Shown piece by piece: positions 37,627 through 45,994 of a DNA stretch of 61,544 nt; position 1 is the stretch's first letter; each line of letters starts with the position of its first letter. The notes beneath the pieces were generated by a model. The model had not been told where the DNA came from, did not search any database, and saw nothing but the letters and a program-made list of their open reading frames with translations. The DNA lies in NCBI GenBank assembly GCA_036514635.1, contig DATBWU010000120.1, positions 1 to 61,544 on the forward strand, read 5' to 3'. Both the position numbers and the translations under genes were made by a program. The DNA is from DASSFZ01 sp036514635 (lineage in GTDB: Bacteria; Chloroflexota; Anaerolineae; Fen-1058).

Positions 37627-37908
37627 CTACTTTGGCGTCGGGAAGACGACGAAGAAGATCAACAGGCTTGCCAGCAGCATGGGGTAGATGAAGATCAGGC
37701 TGAACCACTTCGTATCGTCGCGCAAGTGCATGAAGAACAGGGCGACGAGCGCGGCCTTGGCCGCTGCCAACACGATCAGGATCGGGATCAGCAGATTGGC
37801 TTCCAGCTGCGAGCCTGTCGCCAGGGCGATTTCGGTGGCTGTGAGAATCGCCAGCCCGACGAAGACGGCGATATATCGAATGGGACGAGACCGGTGAGTC
37901 GTGTGCAT
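37627..37908 (-). CDS. ctaF: Cytochrome c oxidase subunit IV-type protein
   Basis: A 93-aa three-helix protein of the COX4_pro (prokaryotic cytochrome c oxidase subunit IV) family, recognised from IAVFVGLAILTATEIAL and the hallmark ILVLAAAKAALVALFFMHLRDD. This small subunit packs beside subunits I and III and helps assembly. It starts 13 bp after the subunit III gene on the minus strand, with GGGGG upstream of the ATG. Together they form a two-gene operon that converges on the ctaC-D-AB operon, a split arrangement. Confidence 0.9.
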   Translation of the reverse strand: MHTTHRSRPIRYIAVFVGLAILTATEIALATGSQLEANLLIPILIVLAAAKAALVALFFMHLRDDTKWFSLIFIYPMLLASLLIFFVVFPTPK

Positions 37909-37921
37909 CGGATGGCCCCCG

Positions 37922-38515
37922 CTACAGCAGATAGATGATCGTGAACAGGACGATCCAGACCAGATCGACGAAGTGCCAGTACAGGCCGGCGAACTCGATG
38001 CCGGCGTTGTTTCCCGCGCTGAAGCCGCCGCGCATCGCCTTCAGCCACACCAGGAAGTTCCACCCCACGCCGCCGATGACGTGCATCCCGTGGAAGCCGG
38101 TCAACAGGTAGAACATCGAGCCGAAGGGCGAGCCAAACGGCGTCATGCCTTCGGTGTAGACCTTGTTCCACTCGGTGTACTGGATGGCGACGAAAGTCGC
38201 GCCGAGGAGGATCGTCGCCAGCAGGGACAGCCTCAAGCCGATCTGGCTTCCACGCCGCGCGAAAGCCAGCGACAGCGCCATCGTCAAGCTGCTGCAGATC
38301 AGGAGGAACGTGTTGAGGCTGATGAGGGGTATGGCGCTTCCAATGATGTCTACCGGCTTCAGGGCGCTCGCGCGGGTCAGCAGGTACGCGCCGATCAGCG
38401 AGGAAAAGAACATCACTTCCGAGCCTAGAAACAACCAGACGCCGATTTTACGATTGTCAATGCCTGTGTTGGTGTCGAGGGGCAACGCGTGAGGCTGCGC
38501 AGTGGTTTGCTCCAT
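37922..38515 (-). CDS. ctaE: Cytochrome c oxidase subunit III
   Basis: A 197-aa five-helix subunit III (short bacterial form, lacking the first two helices of the mitochondrial type). Family motifs: KIGVWLFLGSEVMFFSSLIGAYL with the conserved Glu, then FYLLTGFHGMHVIGGVGWN and the end GLYWHFVDLVWIVLFTIIYL. It stabilises the catalytic subunit and proton uptake. AAGGAGAGC precedes the ATG. It is the first gene of the minus-strand pair with the subunit IV gene, transcribed toward the rest of the oxidase cluster. Confidence 0.95.
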   Translation of the reverse strand: MEQTTAQPHALPLDTNTGIDNRKIGVWLFLGSEVMFFSSLIGAYLLTRASALKPVDIIGSAIPLISLNTFLLICSSLTMALSLAFARRGSQIGLRLSLLATILLGATFVAIQYTEWNKVYTEGMTPFGSPFGSMFYLLTGFHGMHVIGGVGWNFLVWLKAMRGGFSAGNNAGIEFAGLYWHFVDLVWIVLFTIIYLL

Positions 38516-38608
38516 GCTCTCCTTGCTCCATTGGGCTGGGTGAGATCATATTCGGTCTGATGGGGATTGTCAAGCCGAACGTCTGGTGACTGCACCCAAA
38601 TCGCTTTT

Positions 38609-38670
38609 GCACCGCAGAGGACGCCGAGAGAATCTATGATTCTCTGCGCTCTCCGCGTCTCTGCGGTGAG
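38609..38670. repeat. Palindromic repeat, 'CACCGCAGAG' type
   Basis: CACCGCAGAGGACGCCGAGAG pairs with CTCTCCGCGTCTCTGCGGTG, with an inner AGAATC/GATTCT. It is the same group as the inner part of copy E (31095-31203). It lies between the ctaE and parA promoters. Confidence 0.7.
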
Positions 38671-38701
38671 ATGTGAGGCAGCGCCAGAAAGGCGTATTGA
38701 G

Positions 38702-38731
38702 TTGCGCTTGCTCTCACACTTGGACTATAAT
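38702..38731 (+). promoter_or_regulatory. Promoter of the parA operon
   Basis: TTGCGC (38702-38707), 18-bp spacer, TATAAT (38726-38731). Confidence 0.5.
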
Positions 38732-38765
38732 ACAGATGCAGCAGAGTGGATGGCAGGAGAAGCGC

Positions 38766-39530
38766 ATGGCGCGGGTGATTGCAATCGCCAACCAGAAAGG
38801 CGGGGTCGGCAAAACGACGACCTCGGCGAGCCTCGGTGCTGCGCTGGCGGAACGTGGCCGTCGCGTCCTCCTGATCGATCTCGATCCCCAGGCCGCGCTG
38901 ACAGCCGGTTTCGGTATCGACGCCTACGCGCTGGAAAAGACGATATACGACGCGCTTGTGCATCCTAGCGAGACACCCGTCGCGTCTATTCGCTACAACA
39001 TCCGGCCCAACCTCGACATCATTCCGTCCAATATCGATCTGGCGGCGGCGGAGATCGAATTGGTGGTGATGATGGGGCGCGAGTTTGTCTTGAAAGAGGC
39101 GCTTGATCCGATTCTGCCCGAGTACGAGTACGCCATCATCGACACGCCGCCCAGCCTGGGGCTGCTCACCGTCAACGCGCTGGTGGTGACCAACGAGTTG
39201 ATCGTGCCGCTGCAGTGCGAATACCTGGCGATGCGCGGTGTGCGCGTGCTGCTCGACACCATCTGGAAAGTCAAGCGCAAGCTGAATCCCGGCCTCGATC
39301 TGCTTGGCATCTTGCCCACGATGTACAGCGGCCGCTCCACGCATAATCAGGAAGTGCTGAACGAAGTCCGCAGCATCTTTGGCGACAAAGTCTTCAGCAT
39401 TGTCATCAACAACAGCGTGCGCTTCGCAGAAGCGCCGGTCGCGCACAAGACGATTCTGGAATACGATAGCCGGCATGTCGGCGCGAAGGCGTATCGCGCC
39501 CTGGCGGAGGTGGTGGATGACAAAAAGTAA
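38766..39530 (+). CDS. parA: ParA family ATPase
   Basis: A 254-aa ParA/Soj-type P-loop ATPase. Deviant Walker A KGGVGKTT (residues 11-18), Walker A' DLDPQ (about 40-44) and Walker B IIDTPPS are present, as are the GRSTHNQEVL switch region and the conserved APVAHKTILEYD. Such ATPases form gradients on the nucleoid and position chromosomes, plasmids or protein cargo. The ATG at 38766 has AGGAGA upstream. The downstream gene overlaps by 14 bp and encodes a membrane protein with a ParB-like N-terminal motif, instead of ParB itself. I see no parB or parS candidate in the window. Confidence 0.93.
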   Translation: MARVIAIANQKGGVGKTTTSASLGAALAERGRRVLLIDLDPQAALTAGFGIDAYALEKTIYDALVHPSETPVASIRYNIRPNLDIIPSNIDLAAAEIELVVMMGREFVLKEALDPILPEYEYAIIDTPPSLGLLTVNALVVTNELIVPLQCEYLAMRGVRVLLDTIWKVKRKLNPGLDLLGILPTMYSGRSTHNQEVLNEVRSIFGDKVFSIVINNSVRFAEAPVAHKTILEYDSRHVGAKAYRALAEVVDDKK

Positions 39531-40836
39531 AGCGTCTCTCAAGGGCAAGGGCATCGATATTTTGCTTGGCGGCGCGACCGACTCCGAGCCGGGCGCACCC
39601 GCGCCCAGGCCCGTTGCGCCCTCCGCATCTGCCGCGCCCAACCCATTTGCCGAACCGGCTCCAAGCCCTGCTGCCGAATCCCCGGTTGTGACCGCCGCAG
39701 ACGCGCTGAGCAGCGAGGCAGCCAGCGGGCAGCCATCCACGTCCGTCACCAGCTCGCTGCCGACTGAAGAATCGATCTGGGGGGCCGACCAGCCGTCTAC
39801 GATCACCGACAGCGTGCCCGATGTATCTGCGCCCTCGGTGGCCGGTCCGGTGTCCGTGCCTCTGCCTGCCGATCCGACTTTGGTCAAGAAGCCCATTAGC
39901 GGAGGTCTCATCATGGACTTTGCATCCGCTCCACCCCCGGAGCCATTCGAGCCGCCGACGGAATTGACCCAGACGGGCCTGCAAGTTGCGGGTGTCAGCC
40001 AGCCCAAGATGGTCGCGCCGGAGAGCGATGTCTTGCGCCGCATTGGCGAGGAACGCATTCAGGCCCTTTTTAAGCGCATCGACGACTTATACGCTCAACT
40101 GGCTGGGGGGGGCATCTCGGATAACACTCATACCAGTGCGGCGCTGCTCTATCTGCGCCGGGCGCGCGACAAGATCATGGAAGACCCGCGCCAGTTCGAT
40201 GAAGCCGAGTATCTGGTGAACGTGGCCCAATACACGGTCACGCGCGATGTGCAAGTGCAGCGTTGGTCATATACCTACGGCATCGTGATTTTGATCTACG
40301 GCCTGATATGGTTCGGCGTGTTCTCCGCCGGGCTGATCCTCGACCAGCCGCTGCTGAGCTGGCTGCGAACGGTGGTCAGCGTGCCCGCGACGGCTACCCG
40401 CATGGCCGATCTGTTCCCGGCGTATGGGACGGTGTTCGCCGGAGGCATCGGCGGCATCCTGAGCCTGCTGTACAGCCTGTTCAAGCACATCGCTAAAGAT
40501 CGCGACTTCGATCGCCAGTTCATGATGTGGTACATCCTGCAGCCGTTCTTGGGTCTGATCATGGGCTACATCGTCCACCTGTTCCTGGTCGGCATTATCT
40601 TCCAGGCGATGAGTGCGAATAGCGACGTGTTCAAGTTCATCGGCGCGCTCGTCGCGATTGCGGCTGCCTTCCGGCCGCACTACGTGTATGGCTGGTTGGA
40701 GTGGTTGCTGAAGTCGGTTCGACCGGGCGGGCGTGAGGGCACGGAAGAGGATCAGGCGAAAGAGACAGCCTCGTCGCAAGCGGTGAGTCTCGTGCCGCCG
40801 CCGACTCCGCCGTCGGAGCCGGCGGGTGTGGGGTAG
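39517..40836 (+). CDS. Membrane protein with ParB-like N-terminal motif (ParA partner)
   Basis: A 439-aa protein. Residues 7-19 (SLKGKGIDILLGG) closely resemble the N-terminal ParA-activating motif of ParB (RGLGRGLDALLGG style). Then comes a long low-complexity Pro/Ala/Ser/Thr region (20-165), a helical segment (about 170-245, with ERIQALFKRIDDLYAQL and a YLRRARDKIMEDPRQFDEAEYLVNVAQ pattern), four membrane helices (about 250-275, 292-320, 332-360, 366-390) and a disordered tail. There is no ParB nuclease/HTH domain. The start at 39517 lies inside parA (14-bp overlap) with GGAGG six bases upstream. Inference: it is the membrane cargo or anchor of the ParA, whose ATPase it may stimulate through the N-terminal peptide. 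Confidence 0.8.
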   Translation: MTKSKASLKGKGIDILLGGATDSEPGAPAPRPVAPSASAAPNPFAEPAPSPAAESPVVTAADALSSEAASGQPSTSVTSSLPTEESIWGADQPSTITDSVPDVSAPSVAGPVSVPLPADPTLVKKPISGGLIMDFASAPPPEPFEPPTELTQTGLQVAGVSQPKMVAPESDVLRRIGEERIQALFKRIDDLYAQLAGGGISDNTHTSAALLYLRRARDKIMEDPRQFDEAEYLVNVAQYTVTRDVQVQRWSYTYGIVILIYGLIWFGVFSAGLILDQPLLSWLRTVVSVPATATRMADLFPAYGTVFAGGIGGILSLLYSLFKHIAKDRDFDRQFMMWYILQPFLGLIMGYIVHLFLVGIIFQAMSANSDVFKFIGALVAIAAAFRPHYVYGWLEWLLKSVRPGGREGTEEDQAKETASSQAVSLVPPPTPPSEPAGVG

Positions 40837-40841
40837 AAACG

Positions 40842-40906
40842 AAGTGACCGGCACTCCGAAGGCCCCCGCAGCGGAGCGAAGGGGGTGGGAGTGCCGGTCA
40901 CTTTTT
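40842..40906. terminator. Terminator built from a 'GTGACCGGCACTCC' palindrome
   Basis: The 16-bp arms AAGTGACCGGCACTCC (40842-40857) and its complement (40888-40903) enclose an inner CCCCC/GGGGG stem; TTTTT follows (40902-40906). It ends the parA operon and lies two bases from the murA stop codon. The core is shared with 10601-10633. Confidence 0.8.
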
Positions 40907-40907
40907 G

Positions 40908-42200
40908 TTATCCGTTCTTCACCCGTTCGATCTTCGCGCCGAGTGATCGCAGCTTGTCCTCGATGTGCTCGTAGCCGCGATCAATCTGGCCGATGTTGCG
41001 AATGACGCTGGTGCCCTTGGCGCATAGCGCGGCGATTAAGAGCGCCATGCCGGCGCGAATATCGGGACTTGCCACGCCGCCCGCTTCGGGATGCAGCCAG
41101 CTCGGCCCCTGGACGATGCAGCGGTGCGGATCGCACAAGATGATCCGCGCGCCCATGCCGATCAGCCGATCGACGAAATACAACCGGCTCTCGAACATCT
41201 TCTCGTGAAACAGCACCGTGCCCGCCGCTTGCGTGGCGATGATGATGGCCGGGCTCATCATATCGGCGGGGAAGGCCGGCCACGGCCCGTCGTCGATCTT
41301 GGGGATCGCGTCGCCGAAATCGGGCACGACGGTCAACGACTGGCCGTGCGCGACGAACACATCCGGCCCGCGCGCTTCGAAACGCACGCCCAGGCGGTCG
41401 AACATCAGCCGGATCATGCCCAGGTGCTCCGGCGCGGCATCTTTGATGAGCAACTCCCCATCGGTGACGGCAGTCAGGCCGATGTACGAACCGATCTCCA
41501 GATAGTCCGGCCCGATCGTGTGTTCACCCCCGCTCAGCGCTTCGACGCCGTGAATCGTCAGCGTGTTGCTGCCGATGCCCTCAATACGTGCGCCCATCCG
41601 ATTGAGCAGATGGCACACTTCCTGCACGTGCGGCTCGGAGGCCGCGTTGCGCAGGATCGTCGTGCCACGCGCCAGGCTGGCGGCCATGATGGCGTTCTCG
41701 GTGCCGGTGACGCTGGCCTCGTCGAGCAGGATGTCCGTGCCGGTCAGGCGTTCCGCGTGCAGGCGGAATTGTCCATTCACTTCCACGTGTGCGCCGAGCG
41801 CGGCGAGGGCCAGAAAATGCGTGTCGAGCCGGCGTCGCCCGATGATGTCGCCGCCGGGCGGCGGCAGTTCGACGGTGTGCAGGCGCGCGAGCATCGGCCC
41901 GGCCAGCAGGATCGATGCGCGAATATCGCGGCACAGATCGGCGTTGAGCCTGGCCTTGTGCAGGTTCGCGGCGCGAATGCTGATCGTGTGCCCGCCCTCC
42001 TGCTCGGAAATGTCTGCGCCGAGATCGCAAACCAGTTTCAGCATGGTTCTGACATCGCGAATGCGGGGGACGTTGCGCAGCGTGACGGGTTGATCGGTGA
42101 GGAGCGAGGCCGCAATCAAGGGCAGTGCGGCGTTCTTGTTGCCGCTGGGGGTGATGGTTCCGCCGATGGGGGTGCCGCCCTCGATGATGAATTGTTCCAT
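40908..42200 (-). CDS. murA: UDP-N-acetylglucosamine 1-carboxyvinyltransferase
   Basis: A 430-aa MurA, the first committed enzyme of peptidoglycan synthesis (enolpyruvyl transfer from PEP to UDP-GlcNAc). K22/N23 (SGNKNAALP) and the RDIR and GADI motifs are intact. The active-site loop, normally PGGCxIGxRP with the PEP-binding Cys115, reads PGGDIIGRRR here, so the Cys is Asp118. Asp at this position is the known natural cause of fosfomycin resistance in mycobacterial and chlamydial MurA. The ATG at 42200 is chosen because alignment to the family starts there (MEQFIIEGG); the Shine-Dalgarno is weak. Its presence implies a murein-type wall. Confidence 0.95.
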   Translation of the reverse strand: MEQFIIEGGTPIGGTITPSGNKNAALPLIAASLLTDQPVTLRNVPRIRDVRTMLKLVCDLGADISEQEGGHTISIRAANLHKARLNADLCRDIRASILLAGPMLARLHTVELPPPGGDIIGRRRLDTHFLALAALGAHVEVNGQFRLHAERLTGTDILLDEASVTGTENAIMAASLARGTTILRNAASEPHVQEVCHLLNRMGARIEGIGSNTLTIHGVEALSGGEHTIGPDYLEIGSYIGLTAVTDGELLIKDAAPEHLGMIRLMFDRLGVRFEARGPDVFVAHGQSLTVVPDFGDAIPKIDDGPWPAFPADMMSPAIIIATQAAGTVLFHEKMFESRLYFVDRLIGMGARIILCDPHRCIVQGPSWLHPEAGGVASPDIRAGMALLIAALCAKGTSVIRNIGQIDRGYEHIEDKLRSLGAKIERVKNG

Positions 42201-42560
42201 TATGTGGTGCGTTCCTCGATATTGCGTTCCTCGATGTGTTGATGCGATACTACCACAAGGGGGATAGGCCCGCAAACCGGCGAACCCATGAATGACCTAC
42301 GGATGCCATCCGCTGCCATCCGTTTGTCCGTTTCTCATCTCCTGGTTGCCAGTGTGGCTTGCGGCACGTGCCGGATGCATCCGCTGCCATCCGTTTGTCC
42401 GTTTCTCATCCGCTGATGACGTCCGTTTGTGGTAAAATTGGCATCTGTGGCTGATGTCACACAAGAGCCGCCGATTGGTCTTGTAAGTCACCCCGGATAA
42501 CACAGCGGCGCGGGGATTATTCTGACATCAGGGTAACCTGTGGTGCACTCAGAGGAGAGT
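42201..42560. promoter_or_regulatory. murA-gyrB divergent intergenic region
   Basis: No gene in 360 bp. A short tandem GCGTTCCTCGAT (42209-42235) lies before murA. A 30-bp direct repeat beginning CCGCTGCCATCCGTTTGTCC occurs at 42310-42339 and 42381-42410. An extended -10 TGGTAAAAT (42430-42438) is the likely gyrB promoter, leaving a leader of about 115 nt. TGGTGCACTC then AGAGGAGAG lies before the gyrB ATG. Confidence 0.6.
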
Positions 42561-44543
42561 ATGGCGAGCGAAAAGGAAAAATCGTCAACCGCATACGATG
42601 CCAGTCAGATTCAGGTGCTGGAAGGGCTGGAGGCGGTGCGCCGCCGGCCAGGCATGTACATCGGCTCGACTGACGTGCGCGGCTTGCATCACCTGGTCTA
42701 CGAAGTGGTGGACAACGCCATCGACGAGGCGCTGGCCGGTGCGTGTGATCACATTGAGGTGACGATCCATACAGACCTGAGCGTATCGGTGCGCGACAAT
42801 GGGCGCGGCATCCCGGTTGGCCCGCACCCGACGCAGAAGGATGCGCACGGCAAGCCGATGGACGCATTGGAAGTCGTCATGACCATCCTGCACGCCGGCG
42901 GCAAGTTCGGCGGCGAGGGCTACAAGGTCGCGTCCGGCCTGCACGGCGTGGGCGTCAGCGCGGTCAATGCCCTGAGCGAGTGGATAGAGACGACCGTCCG
43001 CCGTGACGGCAAGGTCTACCAGCAGCGCTACGAGTTGGGCCGGCCCAAATCGAAGGTCGAGCCGGTCGGGCGCATCCTGAAAGATGATCCGTGGCAACAC
43101 GGCACGCTTCAGCGCTTCATGCCCGATACGGGGATCTTCAAGGAAGGGATCGACTACAAGTTCGAGAACCTGGCACAGCGCTTCCGCGAGATGGCTTTCC
43201 TTACCAAGCGGCTGACCATTACTTTCCGCGACGAGCGTGACGGCCATGAGATGTCGTTCTACTTCGAAGGCGGCGTGCGATCGTTCGTGCGTTACCTCAA
43301 CAAGAACCGCACGGTTCTGCACGATCCGGTTCACCTCGAGAAGCAAGTCAACGGCACGGCGGTCGAGGTGGCGATCCAGTACACGGATGGCTACACTGAA
43401 TCGGTGTTCGCCTTTGCCAACAACATCAACACGGTCGATGGCGGCACGCACCTCACCGGATTCCGCTCGGCGCTGACGCGCACGTTGAACGACTACGCGC
43501 GCAAGGCCGGCCTGCTGAAGGATGCCGATCCGAACTTCACCGGCGAAGACGTGCGTGAAGGCCTGACGGCGATCATCAGCGTCAAGCTGCAAGACCCGCA
43601 ATTCGAGTCGCAGACGAAGGCCAAGCTGGGCAATGCCGACGTGAAGGGGCACGTCGAGTCGGTGGTGGTCGAAGCCTTCGGCCAGTTTCTCGAAGAGAAT
43701 CCGCGCGAAGCCAAGCAGATCGTTCAGAAATGCCTGACCTCGTCGCGGGCGCGCGAGGCCGCACGGCAGGCGCGTGATCTGGTCATTCGCAAGTCGGCGC
43801 TCGAATCGCTGACCCTGCCAGGCAAGCTCGCCGACTGCTCCGAGCGCGATCCGGAGAAGTGCGAGATTTATATCGTCGAAGGTGACTCGGCAGGCGGCTC
43901 GGCCAAGCAAGGGCGCGACCGGCACTTTCAGGCGGTGCTGCCGTTGCGCGGCAAGATCCTCAACACCGAACGCGCGCGCATGGATAAGATTCTGGCGAAC
44001 AACGAAGTCAAGTCGCTGATCAGCGCGCTCGGTTGCGGCATCGGCGAGCAGTTCGACATCGGCGGGCTGCGCTATCACCGTGTCATCATCATGACCGATG
44101 CCGACGTGGACGGCAGTCACATCCGCACGCTGCTGTTGACGTTCTTCTTCCGCTTCATGATCTCGCTGATCGAGGCTGGGCATCTCTTCATCGCCCAGCC
44201 GCCGCTGTATCGCATCGAGGTGAAGAAGGGCGAGAAGGACGTGGTGTACGCTTATTCCGATCCGGAGCGCGAGGGTCTGTACGTCCAACTGCGCAAGAAG
44301 GGACTCGATCCTTCGGACGACCGGCAGATGGTGACGCAGCGCTACAAGGGCCTGGGCGAGATGAGCGCCGAACAGTTATGGGAAACGACGATGAACCCGG
44401 AGAATCGAACGCTGCTCCAGGTGACGATCGAGGATGCGGCGGCGGCCGATAAGACCTTCGACATGCTCATGGGTGACGAGGTTCCCCCACGCAAGCGCTT
44501 CATCCAAACGCACGCTAAGGAAGTCCGCAACCTCGATATCTAA
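42561..44543 (+). CDS. gyrB: DNA gyrase subunit B
   Basis: A 660-aa GyrB, the ATPase and TOPRIM subunit of gyrase. GHKL ATPase motifs (EVVDNAIDEA, VRDNGRGIP, HAGGKFGGEGYKVASGLHGVG) are followed by the transducer and the TOPRIM motifs EGDSAGGSAKQGRDR and TDADVDGSHIRTLLLTFFFR, ending with QRYKGLGEMSAEQLWETTM. Length fits the standard GyrB without the proteobacterial insert. ParE is an alternative name, but the KQGRDR and general length favour GyrB; gyrA is not in the window. The ATG at 42561 follows GAGGAGAG; a GTG at 42543 is a possible longer start. Confidence 0.95.
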   Translation: MASEKEKSSTAYDASQIQVLEGLEAVRRRPGMYIGSTDVRGLHHLVYEVVDNAIDEALAGACDHIEVTIHTDLSVSVRDNGRGIPVGPHPTQKDAHGKPMDALEVVMTILHAGGKFGGEGYKVASGLHGVGVSAVNALSEWIETTVRRDGKVYQQRYELGRPKSKVEPVGRILKDDPWQHGTLQRFMPDTGIFKEGIDYKFENLAQRFREMAFLTKRLTITFRDERDGHEMSFYFEGGVRSFVRYLNKNRTVLHDPVHLEKQVNGTAVEVAIQYTDGYTESVFAFANNINTVDGGTHLTGFRSALTRTLNDYARKAGLLKDADPNFTGEDVREGLTAIISVKLQDPQFESQTKAKLGNADVKGHVESVVVEAFGQFLEENPREAKQIVQKCLTSSRAREAARQARDLVIRKSALESLTLPGKLADCSERDPEKCEIYIVEGDSAGGSAKQGRDRHFQAVLPLRGKILNTERARMDKILANNEVKSLISALGCGIGEQFDIGGLRYHRVIIMTDADVDGSHIRTLLLTFFFRFMISLIEAGHLFIAQPPLYRIEVKKGEKDVVYAYSDPEREGLYVQLRKKGLDPSDDRQMVTQRYKGLGEMSAEQLWETTMNPENRTLLQVTIEDAAAADKTFDMLMGDEVPPRKRFIQTHAKEVRNLDI

Positions 44544-44572
44544 GTTGGCCCGCCCGACAGGCTCTCTCGACG

Positions 44573-44606
44573 AATCGCCCGGCGCACGTGTTCGTGCCGG
44601 GCGATT
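44573..44606 (+). terminator. Terminator of gyrB
   Basis: An 11-bp stem AATCGCCCGGC (44573-44583) with its complement (44596-44606) and a 12-nt loop, followed by GTATTC. The T tract is short. Confidence 0.6.
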
Positions 44607-44663
44607 GTATTCAATGGGTTCGAGCGCCCGGCGGGTCTGCCCGCTGAGGTAAGATTTATCGAT

Positions 44664-45923
44664 ATGTCTCTTCGACCCGCTTCTATCCCGATCGGTCCCA
44701 CGCTTCGTTTCAATTTCCGCCAACTCTACGCCGACATCTTCTGGTACGGTCTCCTGGCCGGCAGCACCGTCTTGTTTCTGCCGATCTTCGCCACCCGTCT
44801 CGGCGCGACCAGTTTCCAGATCGGCTTGCTGACAGCCGGCCCCGCCGTCTTGAACTTGCTCGTCTCGCTGCCGATGGGCCACTGGCTGGAAGACCGGCCG
44901 ATCATTCGGGCGACGTTTCAAGCGGCGATCTGGGCGCGCATCGGCTACGTTGCTCTGGTCGTCCTGCCGTGGTTGTGGCCGGCGACCCGGCTGGTCGATG
45001 TGCTGCTGGTGTTGACGATCGCGATGTCGCTGCCCGGCTCGCTGGTCGCGATCAGCTTCAATTCGATGTTCGCCACCGTCGTCCCGCCGGAGTGGCGCGG
45101 CCACGTCGTCGGGCGACGCACCGCGCTGATCGCCATCAGCCAGACGGCGACCTCGCTCGTGTGCGGACGGTTGCTGGATTGGATCGATTCTCCGTTGAGC
45201 TATCAGATTGTCTTCGGTATCGGCGTCGTTGGCGCGGCGATGAGTGCGTATTATCTGGGACGGATCAAAGCAAGCCACGCCGATACGCCGGCACGTAGCG
45301 AGCCGCAGGCTGCCGTCCGCACTCCAGACCCTCTGTCTGACTCCCGTTCTAGCAAAGGCAAGTCGCTGCTTCGCCCTGACCTGTTGCTCGGATCGTTTGG
45401 GCCATTCATGCTGGCCTACCTGTTCTTCTACGTGGCGCAGTTCATGCCGATTCCGCTCTTTCCACTGGCCGCCGTGCGCGAGCTGCACCTGACCGACGGC
45501 CAGATCAGCCTGGGGAGTGTGTTGTTTTACGCGCTGATGCTGCCGGCCGCGATGCGGCTGGATCGCGCCACCCGGCGGCAGGGGCATCGGCGCGTGCTCA
45601 TCATCAGCGCGGCGCTATACATGGTTTATCCACTGCTCGTCGGTCTGGCCGGTGACGTGACGATGTACTGGGCGGCCTCGCTGCTTGGCGGAGGTGTGAC
45701 AGGGTACCTGCTGGGCGCGTTGACGAACCGTCTGATGGAACAAGTGCCCGCCGATGATCGACCTGCGCACATGGCGCTGCATAACATCGTTCTGAATCTG
45801 GGCGTCCTCGGCGGGTCGATGCTCGGCCCGGCGCTCGGCGACTGGCTCGGCCTGCGTTCGGCGCTTCTGATCGGCGCAGGATTGCGCCTGCTGAGCGGCG
45901 TGCTGTTTGCTCTACTCGGATGA
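44664..45923 (+). CDS. MFS transporter
   Basis: A 419-aa major facilitator superfamily protein with about 12 helices: N-half LYADIFWYGLLAGSTVLFLPIFATRLGATSFQIGLLTAGPAVLNLL, then the intracellular loop MGHWLEDRPIIRA in place of the classic GxLaDrxGrk, and a VVGRRTALIAISQTATS repeat motif. The central loop (about 205-235) is a non-conserved charged stretch. The substrate is unknown. There is no Shine-Dalgarno; a -10-like TAAGAT at 44650-44655 lies eight bases before the ATG, so the transcript might be leaderless. It is monocistronic and followed by repeat copy D. Confidence 0.85.
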   Translation: MSLRPASIPIGPTLRFNFRQLYADIFWYGLLAGSTVLFLPIFATRLGATSFQIGLLTAGPAVLNLLVSLPMGHWLEDRPIIRATFQAAIWARIGYVALVVLPWLWPATRLVDVLLVLTIAMSLPGSLVAISFNSMFATVVPPEWRGHVVGRRTALIAISQTATSLVCGRLLDWIDSPLSYQIVFGIGVVGAAMSAYYLGRIKASHADTPARSEPQAAVRTPDPLSDSRSSKGKSLLRPDLLLGSFGPFMLAYLFFYVAQFMPIPLFPLAAVRELHLTDGQISLGSVLFYALMLPAAMRLDRATRRQGHRRVLIISAALYMVYPLLVGLAGDVTMYWAASLLGGGVTGYLLGALTNRLMEQVPADDRPAHMALHNIVLNLGVLGGSMLGPALGDWLGLRSALLIGAGLRLLSGVLFALLG

Positions 45924-45994
45924 GCCGTGCGGGATGACTTGACGCCGGTCGCACGCGCTCGAAGCGCATCTTAATCGACGAAAGCGTGTTGTCT

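Noticed and set aside
42310..42410. Possible CRISPR array
   Set aside because: Only two full repeat copies with one spacer-like gap and no cas genes; kept as a simple direct repeat.
42585..44288. Long open frame (567 codons) on the strand opposite gyrB
   Set aside because: It is the antisense reading of a highly conserved gyrB in GC-rich DNA. It has no family resemblance, is rich in Arg/Ala/His, and lacks expression signals.
44615..44650. tRNA-like string GGGTTCGAGCGCCC
   Set aside because: No acceptor stem, anticodon arm or D arm can be built around it.
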